Source of the DNA: Lentinus brumalis
Taxonomy: Eukaryota; Basidiomycota; Agaricomycetes; Polyporales; Polyporaceae
Direction of reading: 5' to 3'
Assembly: GCA_001792895.1 (NCBI GenBank)
Contig: MARA01000005.1
Coordinates: 1,488,001 to 1,552,000, forward strand
Length of the DNA stretch: 64,000 bases
Position 1 is the stretch's first letter; the number at the start of each line of letters is the position of its first letter. The translations under genes were made by a program, and so were the position numbers. Positions 11,438 through 22,136 of the stretch are shown one piece after another. The notes below the pieces were generated by a model. That model had not been told where the DNA came from, made no database searches, and saw nothing but the letters and a program-made list of their open reading frames with translations.

Positions 11438-14400
11438 ATGAACACGAAAGACGCGATGGCAGACTCGGAGGCGCCACCAGAACGCCAACCTCTCCTACGT
11501 TCCTCAACCAATGTCGCGGTGGCGGGGACGGAGGTCTACCCTATAATACATATGATAAGATCTGTGAGTTGGTATCCTCCACGACCTTTGCTCTGTGCAC
11601 TGAGCCCTCATCAAGGATGTCATGGTAATCTCGTCCCGTCAGAGTGTGCTTGGTCTTCGTTAATGCGCCCATGTCTGTTCACCCGCGACAGCATTTCATA
11701 GGTATGTTTCCGAGTTTATTTGCTCTACCAATCACCCACGACTCTCTGTGTAGACACTCCGCTCTCTCATGATGCTGTGAGTCTCCCCCTTTCCTCTTCC
11801 TGAACACCTCTCACAGTCTCGTGCGGGACCGTACATAGTTGACGGCTCCCGACCTGACTTACACGCTTATCCGCCCTCTACTCGAAAAGTATGCCACCTT
11901 CCAAAAACACGGCAACATGTCTGTCATCTTCTGTCTGCTCCTCAACCGCGTCTACTTCTTTCGAGACCGTCACCTGACTACCTCCGCGCTGTCCCGCACT
12001 CGTGCCGACCTCTGCGAGATTCTCGCCATGCGTGCCCTGCGCGAACATGCACATAACATGCTGGAGCTTGCGCTTGTACTGACCACGACTTGGTCCGTCT
12101 ACTCCGGCGCACCATCGGGGCTTCTGGCGCGTGCTCGCGAAGAGAACGATGATGACCTGGAAGATCGGGTCGGGAACGCGATTGAGATGGCTATCCTGAG
12201 TCAGGCGAAGCGGTTCATCAAGAGCTCTCCGTGTCAGAGAGTTATTGACGGCATCTGGAGGTGAGTTGGTATTTTTATGCATGTCATGGCGCGAGTTAAT
12301 GCGTATCGTAGCGGCAAGATAGTGTATCAGGCGGAAAGCACACGTTCAATCCTGTCAGATGTAAGTGAAATGCAGTTGGTAGCACCTTGGTGAAGGTCCG
12401 CTGACAATAGTCTGAAGACATATAAGCGCAATCCTATACACTTCTACGATCCCCACAAAGCACCCTTGCTAGATCACTACCGGTACGTTGTCGTCTCGTA
12501 TCTGGTGCGAGGCTAACAACCCGTGACGAGCAGACTGAAAGTGCCTGCGATACGCTCGGTTCTCGAATACACGAAGTGAGTGGAGTATTCTGGGCCTTTG
12601 TATTCTCTTCTGACGACTTGTCCCAGCTTCCTCATCCTTTTCCTCCTGTTCGTCTGCGCCATCGAGTTCAGCGTATATGACAAGATCAACTTCACAGAGA
12701 TTATCTTCATGGTATATGCTCTTGGCTTCACCCTGGAGAAAGTCGCCGCCATGCAGGAGCACGGCATCAAAGGTATGGTGATAGACGAGTGCATGACTTA
12801 GTGGAGTCTAACCATGCTGCGTAGTATACTTCAAGGGCACTTGGGTGAGAATCACCTGTCGTCTATGATTGTCATGGGCTCTGACCCGGCATGTAGAATG
12901 GGTTTGATCTGGCATTTGGTACGCTGCACCGCGATACACGGTGTCCTTGCTGACGTTACTCATTAGTCACGCTGTACTGCACATATGCCATCATGAGACT
13001 TGTCGGTGTCTACGACGATCGTAAGTATCGTACACGACCTTTCTATTACGCGAGGAAGCTGACGCTTACAGGTCGCTGGGCGAGGGAAATGGGAATCAAC
13101 TCACTCGCGCTCATCGCGGTCCTGATGTTTCCCAGGCAAGACATATACCGTTCCGCGCTTCGCTGATACTCACAACTGACACAGGTTGGCGTTCGTCACA
13201 TTCAAGAACAATGTGATGGTTCTGTCACTGCGAGCTATGATCATCCAATTCGTCGTGCTTATGGTCATCGCGGCGTTCTGTTTCGGAGGGTTCCTGTATG
13301 CCCTATGGACGTGAGTCAACAGCACCTTTGCGTGTCCTCGATATATATCTCACATTACTGCTACCTGCCAGATTGGGCAAGGATAACGCCGGGTGCGTCG
13401 CTCAAGGCATCCTGCAGGTGGATACTAATACCCTGTTGGTGTCAGATACAGCGCTGGGACAGTCGCATGGTGGATGCTGGACCTATGGTTCGGTCTGGAC
13501 GCCAGCGGCTTTGATAATTCCTGTATGTGACGTCTAATCGCTGATCACGACACTGAGCTGATGGGGGCTGTAGCCAAGTTCCACCCCGTTTTTGGCCCGC
13601 TGCTCATGATCACGTATGCGTGCCTGAGCAACACATTGCTCCTGACAGGTGCGTATAAAGACACTACTCGTCTCCCCGCTTTCTGACATTGTCTCGCTCG
13701 TGTCTAGTCCTCGTATCTGTAAGTACTTCACCAAGTATTGTGATTGTAGTACGGAAGACTGATAACAGTTATACAGATTCTGTCACATACATTTTCCACC
13801 ATCAACGATGATGCTGCAGCGGAGGTGAGTAGTCTATGACGTGCATGGCTTTTGTAGATGTGCTGACAATCGTCTGTAGGCAATGTTCCGTCGAGCGGTG
13901 TCGACCATTGAAGGGTGGGTCGCACGACAGAACCTGTCGACGCTAAAGCCTGACTTTTCAATGCAGCGTCAAGGCGGACTCTCTCTTCTCATACCAGCCG
14001 CCTGTCAACCTCTTGGCTCTCTGCATCATGCTTCCGGCCAGCTATACTTTGACGCCTCGTTGGTTCCATAAGGTGAGGTTTTATGCATCGCCATTACGAG
14101 GTGCTCCTCTGATGTCCTCGGTGTGGTGATAGGTTAACGTCTTCATGATCCGCTTAACGAGCTTCCCCATTCTCTTGTGCATCGCGCTCTACGAGAGACA
14201 GGCCAAGCGCTCCGGATCATTCACATTTTATGAGACGGTGACTGCGGCTGCGGAGAAAATCTTCGACACTCTCCCACGACATCTCAAGCGGCTCAGTACG
14301 TCCATCTATCTGCGCGACAGGCGCATTATGCCCATGAGTAACATCTATTTTATTCTAGCATTCTTTGAAGGGCTCACTGGTCCGGAAGCCGACATTGATG

Positions 14401-15401
14401 CGGTAAGGATAGTCGCTCCCACCAGACAAAGATAAATGTTGACCTCCCCGTTAACTCAGATATTCGAACTTGAGGAAGAACTAGAAGATAGCGCGCTGGA
14501 TATGGAAGAAACGGACGATGTTCCGCCTATTGGAGCCAACCGCCGCCGATTATCTCAAGTCTCCCGCAGGAGACCGTCCGGTGCTTCACAACATGCATCT
14601 CGACGACCATCGACATCGACCGGTCGCTCGACCCCGCCGGCGCCTGCATCTCCCCAGAAGACTGAGTTCCCGGCTCCGGGACCGTCGTCCACGCCTCAAA
14701 GCCAGTCACAGCCCTTGCAATTTCCGGGGCACATCCACCTCCCGCGTCCCCGCGTCAACTCAATCGTCGCGCGTGGCTTCGATATGGCCCAGGCTGCTGC
14801 GAGCCCTTTGGCGCAAATATTCCAGCCCCTCGTCGTGGACGACGACTTGATTCCGGAAGAGCAGGAGTCTGAGGGCATGAATACGCCGGGGCCAGCTGGT
14901 CATGGGAACGGCGGAGCGCCGCCCGCACTAGTCAGCTATGGCCCTGCGACGCGCCGACGACTCATGTCGATGCACGCTGCGCCTGCTCCGCCCAGGCGTT
15001 TGCGCACCTATTCCGTCGCCGGACAGAGTCATCCTCAGCCTGCCGCTGGCGGGAGCACAGGGCCAGCAGATAGTTACGGCACCACGGGTGAGAGCAGCAC
15101 GGCATTGAGACGGGTCCCGACGAACAGTCCCCCTCAGCGAAGCCAACTCGGTTTGCTTCTTGCTCAGGCGCCGCTTTCGGGGAGTCCCGATGAGCGTTCG
15201 GGGCGGATGGAGGAAGCAATTCAGCAACAACAGCGAGCGATGGGAGGGCAAGAGCGGGAACCACGGGAGACTGCAAGTCAGCTAGAGACCGAGGGCAGTC
15301 ATGAGACGTCGGATTGGGAGCGAAGGCTGGAGAGCATCGAGGAAAGGCAGAAGCGGATTGAGGAGATGCTAGTGGAGATCTCGAAGAACCTGCGACGCTG
15401 A
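11438..15401 (+). CDS. YVC1: Vacuolar TRP-type cation channel (Yvc1-like)
   Basis: I can join 23 exons in phase into about 896 residues. Exon boundaries start 11438-11563, 11692-11701, 11754-11776, 11839-12260 and end 14359-14402, 14460-15401. The fungal Yvc1 core is clear: LTYTLIRPLLEKYATFQ near the N-terminus, several hydrophobic helices (FLILFLLFVCAIEFSVYDKI, VVLMVIAAFCFGGFLYALWT), a pore-region stretch with LDASGFDNS, and a last membrane helix before ERQAKRSGSFTFYETVTAAA. The long tail is Ser/Pro-rich and ends in a predicted coiled coil (RLESIEERQKRIEEML). Yvc1 releases Ca2+ from the vacuole on osmotic or stretch stimuli. Several exons are only 10-23 nt. The intron after 13135 starts with GC (AG|GCAAG) instead of GT. 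The start could also be the ATG at 11456. The vacuolar role is inferred from family. Confidence 0.88.
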
Positions 15402-15671
15402 GTCCTTGTTTTCGATCTTGTGAACAGACGCATTCGCCAGGCTCCCTCAGATGCAGCGCTGTGTATATGCAACCAATATGCGTGCTATGATGTGAGGAAA
15501 TCGGTATACAAACACTCAGGTGAACGTTCATTCGGGACTCGACTCATCAATTATTTGGTACAGTCATGATGCCACCGTACACCGTTGCGCTTCAACGCTG
15601 CAACGCCGGTATGATCAAGACACCTGGGGGAGTGCTTAGGGCCACCGGTGCGTGCTTTGCGGTCTCGTTTA
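15402..15671. other. YVC1 3' flank up to element copy 2
   Basis: Short AT-richer sequence after the YVC1 stop. No gene seen. Similarity with element copy 1 begins at about 15672. Confidence 0.5.
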
Positions 15672-17772
15672 CACATATTCAATATCTGACGTCCTTGTTC
15701 GCTTCCACGGTGTACAGACAAGGTGCCGGGTCCAGCCTTCGCAATTCGATCGTCGAAGCCCCCCGGCGAACTAACCACCGGGGATCAATTCGGCTCCCCG
15801 AGCGGTCTCCAGAGCTTTCCCGACACGGCAGCGTCGCCAGAGATGGCCTGCAGCCTCTGCGGAGGACTTGCATGAGCCCGTCGAAGCTATGACAGACTAA
15901 CACCTCTTGGCGTGCACCCTGCGAGGGCACCGTCGTGGACGCGCTCGTTCAAGACCTCACCAAGGCCTCCGCCGTCCAGTGGTTAAGTCGCACGCCTGCA
16001 ATATATCGGACGCCACCGTCACATTTGAAGACGATCGCAGGAGCCAGGCCGCCGGCATCATCGGCCATTCCTAGCTCGGCGGGGCCCGTCAGCCTCCCCT
16101 TCCGCAGATATAAAAGCGGAGACAGGACGTGTCGTCTCCCCACTCAACTCGCACTCGCACTCGCATGTCCTCTTACCTCTACCTCTTCCACCCCACTCGT
16201 CCGCCTGATCGTACTCGTCTGCGCCACGCCGCTGGTCAACATGTTCCAGCTGTGCAAGGCGCTCCGCTTCTTGTTCCATCCTACTCGTCCTCCGACGTGA
16301 CCCCTCCGTTCGCCCCCGCCTTTGGGGCTAAGGGCTTCACACCGTGAGGTCCACTGTGCCGTCTCGCGGCCAGTACTCTCTTTCACCGCTTCGCCGTCGA
16401 CTGCGCGGACATCTCTTCGGACGGCTTCCCCGGCGGGTGTGTCGGGGAATAGGTTCGTCGCCTTGCTTGTACCGCTATGAGGCTGGACTGATCTCGCGTG
16501 TTCCCAGTTGGTCTCGTTGTTCTGGGACCACCGCCCCTCCTCCCACCCCCGTCCGATCCGCGTTGTCCATGTGCTTGAGTGGAATGGCTTCGGTGTACGT
16601 CCCCATCCCCTCCCTCTCTGCGATGGAGTCTCACACGCGCTCTTGCAGGCCTGGTGCCGTCGCCGCCATCCAGTCACCATGCGCTCAATTTCCGGCATCG
16701 AAGCTGTGGACGTGGGCCGGCTCCGATCGACGCGCACGTCTGCCCTTCCGCAAGGTCGGGGAGTCGGGATGTCGTCGTCGTCGGGGCTCGTCCCGGAGGT
16801 GTGACCTTTGCCTGCTTGGCTTGAGTCCACCTCAGTGTCGACTTTGCCGAGGCGTTCGGTACCCCCTCCATTCGTTGCGGTCCTCGCATCGGTAAGCATC
16901 CTGTAATATCAGGCTCCGGCTTTTCATTCGCTGACTCATTGCTCGATACCTCAGAATTGAACCCACTGCGTCATTCCTCTCCGATCATTGGAGTCGTGTC
17001 ACCGCCGTGCTCGGCTTCGGTGCGTCCTCATCGACGTCTTCTGACTCTCCTCCACCGGGGTCTCATCCGGCCGGTTGCAGGTCTTGCGCCGTCCAGTCAC
17101 CCTGCGCTCAATCTCCGGCATCCAAGCTGTCGACGTGGGCTGGCTCCGATCGATGTGCACACATCTGCCCTCCCGCAAGATCGGGGAGTCGGGATGTCGT
17201 CGTCGTCGGGGCTCGTCCCGGAGGTGTGACCGGGGCCTTCTAGTAGGCTTTGGTCCGCCTCAGCGTCGCCTTCGCCGAGGCGTTCGGTGTTACAACCATT
17301 TGCTGCGGCTCCCCGTATCGGTGAGCGATCATGAGTCCCCGACACTTCATCTGTCGACTGATTGTTTGACAGCGCACTGCGTCATATCACGGTGTGGGGC
17401 AGCTAAGTAATAGGGCTCTGGTCTACCAGCCCTCTCGCACGGTCTTGGAGTTGAATACTTTGTAAGATAGCCTACCTACCTTTTGGTCCTTCCATTTGTC
17501 ACGATCCCATCTTTCGAATTTATCTCAGTCTGTAATTTATTCCGCAATCCTACTGCGAATCAGTACCAGATATAAACTGTTATTAGTGACGTACCCCGAA
17601 CTTCCAAGTGGTGAGCCCGCAGACCTTTGAAGTCTTAACGACGACGCGCAGCTCGTTTGAGCAGCATTTATGGGACCTGGGGACGTAGGCTTCTCTAACT
17701 CATAGTGTGTTTACTGTATGCACGGACAACTATCGCATATTGTGACCACGCTGTATATGTAGTAGCCAAGCA
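15672..17772 (+). repeat. Dispersed ~2 kb element, copy 2 (inverted)
   Basis: Reverse-complement match of copy 1; both ends agree (CAATATCTGACGTCCTTGTT at left, AGTAGCCAAGCAAAT at right). The relic gene reads on the plus strand. It has TATAAAAG at 16109 and ATG at 16165. An 85-nt exon-like segment (16508-16592) follows an acceptor TTCCCAG. After a 56-nt GT-AG spacer comes a 243-nt cassette (16649-16891) followed by GTAAGC. A 63-nt spacer with a CTGAC branch-like site at 16931 and CTCAG acceptor leads to a 65-nt segment (16955-17019), a 61-nt spacer, and a second, 240-nt cassette (17081-17320) followed by GTGAGC. The first cassette has a TGA where copy 1 has TGG. No transposition enzyme is encoded. 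Confidence 0.75.
16109..16116 (+). promoter_or_regulatory. TATA box of element copy 2
   Basis: TATAAAAG is 56 nt upstream of the ATG at 16165, the same relative arrangement as in the other two copies. Confidence 0.5.
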
Positions 17773-17898
17773 AATGGAGGACAGTAGCGCCTCGATCTAT
17801 TATAGCCTCCCGCCTTTTGACCGCACGCAACGGCGGCTAGGTATACATGGTGCGGCATGTGTATCGTGAATAACATCGCAGTCGTGATTAGGACCCCT

Positions 17899-19623
17899 CT
17901 AGTATATACCCGGAATAAACTTGTACTTGACGATGGAGCAGTACTTGTCCCAGTCCTTGCCGTACTTGAGGGCGCACCGCTCGAAGTCGCGGCTGCAGCG
18001 GTGGATGAGGACGACGATGAAGAAGACAGAGTAGAAGTAAGGAATTGCGGAGCAGGTCCCTTGGACGAGACCCCAGGTGAGCGACATGGTCCAGTCGGCG
18101 ACATAGTTCTGTCGACAAAAGCTCAGTCGGTCGCTTCGGCGATGGAAGGCAAGGATGGGACTCACGGGCTTACGCGAGTAGCGCCACCAGCCGTCGGTGA
18201 GCAGGCGGTTGCCGTGCGCGGTTTGGATGTACGTGGGGTTCTTGAGCGTGCCCCAGGGCAGCTGGGGGAACGTCTTGCGGTAGGTCGTGATGCCCTGCGT
18301 CTGCATCTTGAAGCGGCTCTTTTGCGACATGGACGTGTCCCAAATGTAGTACGCGGTGAGGAGCGTGGCGTAGAGGGCGATGTAGGTAGGCGTGGAGAAG
18401 CGGTAGTTCTCGGGGTCGTGGGACGCCATGTAGACGACGGAGTAGATGTACGACTGCATGGGAGGTGATGGCGAGGTCAGTGTACGGGCGACAGAGGGAG
18501 AAGGGGAGCACGTACGAAAGGAACACCGGCGAAGTTCCAGAAGATGACGAGGAAACCCCACTTTTCGTGGAACATGTCCCAGGTCTGGGGGATGCACTCT
18601 TCGCCCTTTCCGCAGGCGTTGAGGTACAACCAGGTTGCGAGAACCATGAACGCCATGTTCTGAACCGCATCGTGAGTGTCCGCATACATACAAGAAAGTA
18701 GAGGGAGAACATACGGGAGTGACATAACCGAACTGCTCGTACTGCTTGCATGCGCCCGAGACGGACATGAAGAACACGATGACCCACGGGATGCGGACCT
18801 CAAGCCACATCTTGAGATCGACGGGGCCGATGCGGGGGTTCAAGCACGCGCCCATGAAGACGTCGTAGATGAAGTTGCCGGACATGCGAATCTGGTTCCC
18901 GGTCGCGACGGTGATGAAGTACATGAAGAAGGACACACCAAAGCCGTAGATCATCGCGACGGTCATGAGGTGGCCGAAGTTGTCGATGAGCGCGGTGAGC
19001 CGGAAGATGTTGTAGTAGTGCAGGGCGGCAGCGGTGATCATGGTGATGTAGATGCAGCCGATGGCGTTGCACTTGTACACGAGAGTGCGGTAGTTGAGCG
19101 ACGGGACGGGGAGACCTTCTTGCATGTAGCCGGGGACGACCCAGGCGAGGAAGAGCTGGTAGACGATTAGGCCGGTGTACACTTTCCATGCGTACAAGTT
19201 CGGGCTCGCGTCCTGGACGCGCGGTTTAGGTCTCAGGCAGACAGTCAATGCCATGTCAACTCACCACACGGACGTGCTCCCACATACGCCAGAGGAAGGG
19301 CTTGATGTCATCGACCGAGGCGGGGTGGACGAGCTTGCCGTCGTAGAACACAAGACAAATCCAGAGATAGTACATGAGGATGGGGAAGCCGGTCATGATA
19401 GCGAGGACGCCCCATGGTCCACCAAACTCGTACCTGGGGCGGGTGAGCTGGCGGGAATAGCAGAGAGGGCTCGGACGTACTCGGTGTGCTTGTCGAGCTC
19501 CTTGTCGCGCTTGATGCCCTCGGCGGTGGGAAGGACGACTCTGCTGACCTGGAGCTTGTCGGCGCGCTCGTCGCTGGGCACATTGCGCTGCCTGATTCCG
19601 GTGCCGTTTTCCGCGCCAGCCAT
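17899..19623 (-). CDS. ERG4: Delta24(28)-sterol reductase
   Basis: Six exons (19623-19481, 19433-19265, 19212-18715, 18659-18516, 18453-18166, 18108-17899) give 483 residues, the usual length. The enzyme reduces the C-24(28) double bond of ergosta-5,7,22,24(28)-tetraenol with NADPH, the last step of ergosterol synthesis in the ER membrane. Visible evidence: multiple hydrophobic helices, the family stretch [20 protein letters not shown], the sterol reductase signature as [19 protein letters not shown], and the typical end YKFIPGIY. All introns are 47-62 nt GT-AG and fall in phase. The ATG at 19623 starts a soluble, basic N-terminus ([15 protein letters not shown]) before the first helix. It is divergent from MPE1 with 294 bp between the start codons. 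Confidence 0.93.
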
Positions 19624-19917
19624 GGTGGACGACGTGGGCCAAGGCTTGTCGGTCTCCAGCAAATGGGCCCACTACTTTATTAAGCTTCCGGACCGAGCCG
19701 ACGCGACGGGCGCTCCTCACGCGTCCTCCTCACGTGGCCGTGCCGGCACAATCGCACCCCGACAAACTCCGACGCGGAGTGGACGCTGAGCTCACTGCCG
19801 CGACCACCACCTCTTAACCTCTCCCTGCATCCTCAAACTCTCCCCTGCCCGCTCTCCGCTCTCGACCTCTGTGTATTACTAGAGCAGCGGGCTTGATAAT
19901 CCATTGTTCTTCACCTC
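19624..19917. promoter_or_regulatory. Shared upstream region of ERG4 and MPE1
   Basis: The 294 bp between two divergent start codons must contain both promoters. A pyrimidine-rich stretch (about 19797-19860, CTCTCC- and CTGCCC-type runs) precedes the MPE1 ATG. I see no convincing TATA box or sterol-response site. Confidence 0.4.
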
Positions 19918-22026
19918 ATGGCCTCGTCCGTGTTCTACAAGTTCCGTTCCCAGCGAGATGAGTCCCGGGTGACCTTCGATGGCACCGGCATCTCCGTGTT
20001 CGACTTGAAGAAAGAGATCATCCTAGCCAACAACCTCAGTAAGGCCAATGACTTTGACCTTGTGGTCCTCGACAGCTCCGGAGAAGGTCGGTCCACCCGT
20101 GCATGCTCTGTTTGTCGCCCTTCTCATCTGAAACCACGCGCAGAGTACAGGGACGATTCGTCAATCATTCCCCGTTCGTCATCCGTAGTGGTGAAGCGGG
20201 TGCCCGCGCGTCCTGGACGGGGAGGCGTCGCGAGATACCTTGGCTCAGCTGGAGGTCCGTCACAAGCAAACACAGACCATTCGGCGAAGGGTACCGGAGG
20301 CGGCGGCAATGCATGGCACAGAGGTAACATGTCCAAGCGCTTCGACGGCCGAGAACCGAAGGAGGAGCCAAAGACGACTCAGCCGCAGCCGCCACCACAA
20401 CCAGTGCGATTACTGTTTTACTTCGTTGTTGCATCGAGCTGAACTTGCCTCTAGGTGCCCCTCCCGAGTGGAGTAGCAAACGAAGATGAAGCAGCAGCTA
20501 TGGCAGCCATGTTCCAAGCACAAACGGCGAACTGGGAGGAGGCCCAGGAAAAGATGTCACAGTTGGTGTCGCGCTCGCGCGCTCTCCCGTGTTCACGTAG
20601 TAGCATATATTCTAATGAATTTCGTTTTGCCCCGTCCCTCGTTGGTCTACATCTATAGCCACGCTCGCATTCCCAACAGCTCCCGCGGCGGCGCTCCTCG
20701 GGGTGGGAAACCCTACCAGGCCTCGCATCACCAGTCTGACCGACCGCTGCCTCCAAGTTACGTCTGTTACCGATGTGGTCAGAAAGGTCCGTGTGTCTTG
20801 CAACTCTATCGCCCGCCCATCATTGATAGAAGCCTTCTCAATAGGTCACTGGATTCAAGACTGTCCGACCAACAACGACCGCGAGTTTGACAACCGACCG
20901 CGAATCAAGAGAACGACTGGTATTCCTCGCAGTTTCCTCAAGGCCGTCGATAACCCGACCACCGGCGCGCTTGGCCAGGGTGTTATGGTCACCCCTGAAG
21001 GAGGTTACGTCGTCGCACAACCTGACTCGTACGTGTTCTGTTCGCCGCACCTGAGTGAACTCAGCTGACATGCTTCCGACAGTGCTTCTTGGCAACGACA
21101 AGTAACCCGACACAAGGGTCTCACGGAGGCCGACATCCGAGAACGACCACCCTCTGATCCCTCGCTGACATGTCCCATCGACGGTAAGCTCTTCCGAGAT
21201 GCCGTGAAGACGCCATGCTGCGGCACGCTCTATTGCGAAGAGTGTGTGCAGACGCATCTGCTGGAGCGCGACTTCCTATGCCCCAACTGTGCGCGCAAGA
21301 TTCCGAGCCTGGACAAGCTGATCACCGACAAGCCCATGCGAGCGCGTGTGCACGACTATGTCGACAGCGAGATCGAGAGAAGCAGGCAGGAGGCGGAGAA
21401 GGCAGACAGACAGGAGGCCGCAGAGGACAAGTCGCAGGCGGATGGCGCGAGTGCGGATGGCGATAAGGTGCGATCTCTTCCTCACTCTCCACCAAGGGAC
21501 TTACGTGAATGTGATGTAGAGCACGTCGAAGATTGGCGAGGGCGCGAACGGCGCCGAGGGAGAGGAAGGGTTCTACAACGACGCTCAGAGCATGGACATG
21601 TCCCAGATCATCGCCCAGATCCAAGCGCAAATCCAGCAGCTCCAAGTCATGCTCAACAACACCTCGCTTCCCGCGCAGGTGCGGCAGCAGGCTCAGCTCA
21701 AGCACCAGCAGCTGCAGATGGACCTCCAGCAGGCACAGACGGTCGCTGCCATGGCCGCCGCGCAGTCGTTCAACATGCCCGCGATGGGTGGTGGCATGAC
21801 TGGCGGCATGGGTGGCGGCAGTATGGGTGGCGGTATGGGGATGCAGGGCGAGTATCGGCAGTGGACGAACCCGTTCTCGAACCAGCAGCCTGCTGGCCAG
21901 GACTCGGCGTATCAGCGGTTGCCGCTCAATAATCGGCGGAGGCCGTTGAAGAGGGACAGGCCTTCGGACTTCTTGGAGATCGCAGGTGCTCAGGGCGATG
22001 CGAAGGCGGCGCGGTACTGGGAGTGA
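19918..22026 (+). CDS. MPE1: Cleavage/polyadenylation factor subunit Mpe1
   Basis: Seven exons (19918-20086, 20144-20403, 20455-20561, 20659-20786, 20845-21028, 21083-21467, 21520-22026) encode 579 residues. The ubiquitin-like DWNN domain begins the protein (SSVFYKFRSQRDESRVTFDG). A CCHC zinc knuckle, CYRCGQKGHWIQDC, is assembled across an intron at about residues 214-227. A RING/U-box-like Cys motif follows near 312-350 (CPIDGKLFRDAV, PCCGTLYCEEC, FLCPNC). The tail has a Gln-rich helix and a Gly/Met-rich stretch. Mpe1/RBBP6 is an essential subunit of the nuclear complex that cleaves and polyadenylates mRNA. The first intron is 57 nt, a multiple of three without stop, so retention would only insert 19 residues. 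The gene converges on VPS5 with 110 bp between stops. Confidence 0.92.
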
Positions 22027-22136
22027 ATATACACGGAGTTACTGCTGTACTTTCGAGACCATCCGGTAGCATAATAACATTACTGCCGTCCTATACTACA
22101 ATAGTTGAGGGATCCGTGGTGAACTGAGAATAAAGC

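Noticed and set aside
17857..19170. Long plus-strand frames opposite ERG4, and likewise opposite the F-box and kinase genes.
   Set aside because: They are antisense shadows of biased codon use in the real genes and lack motifs.
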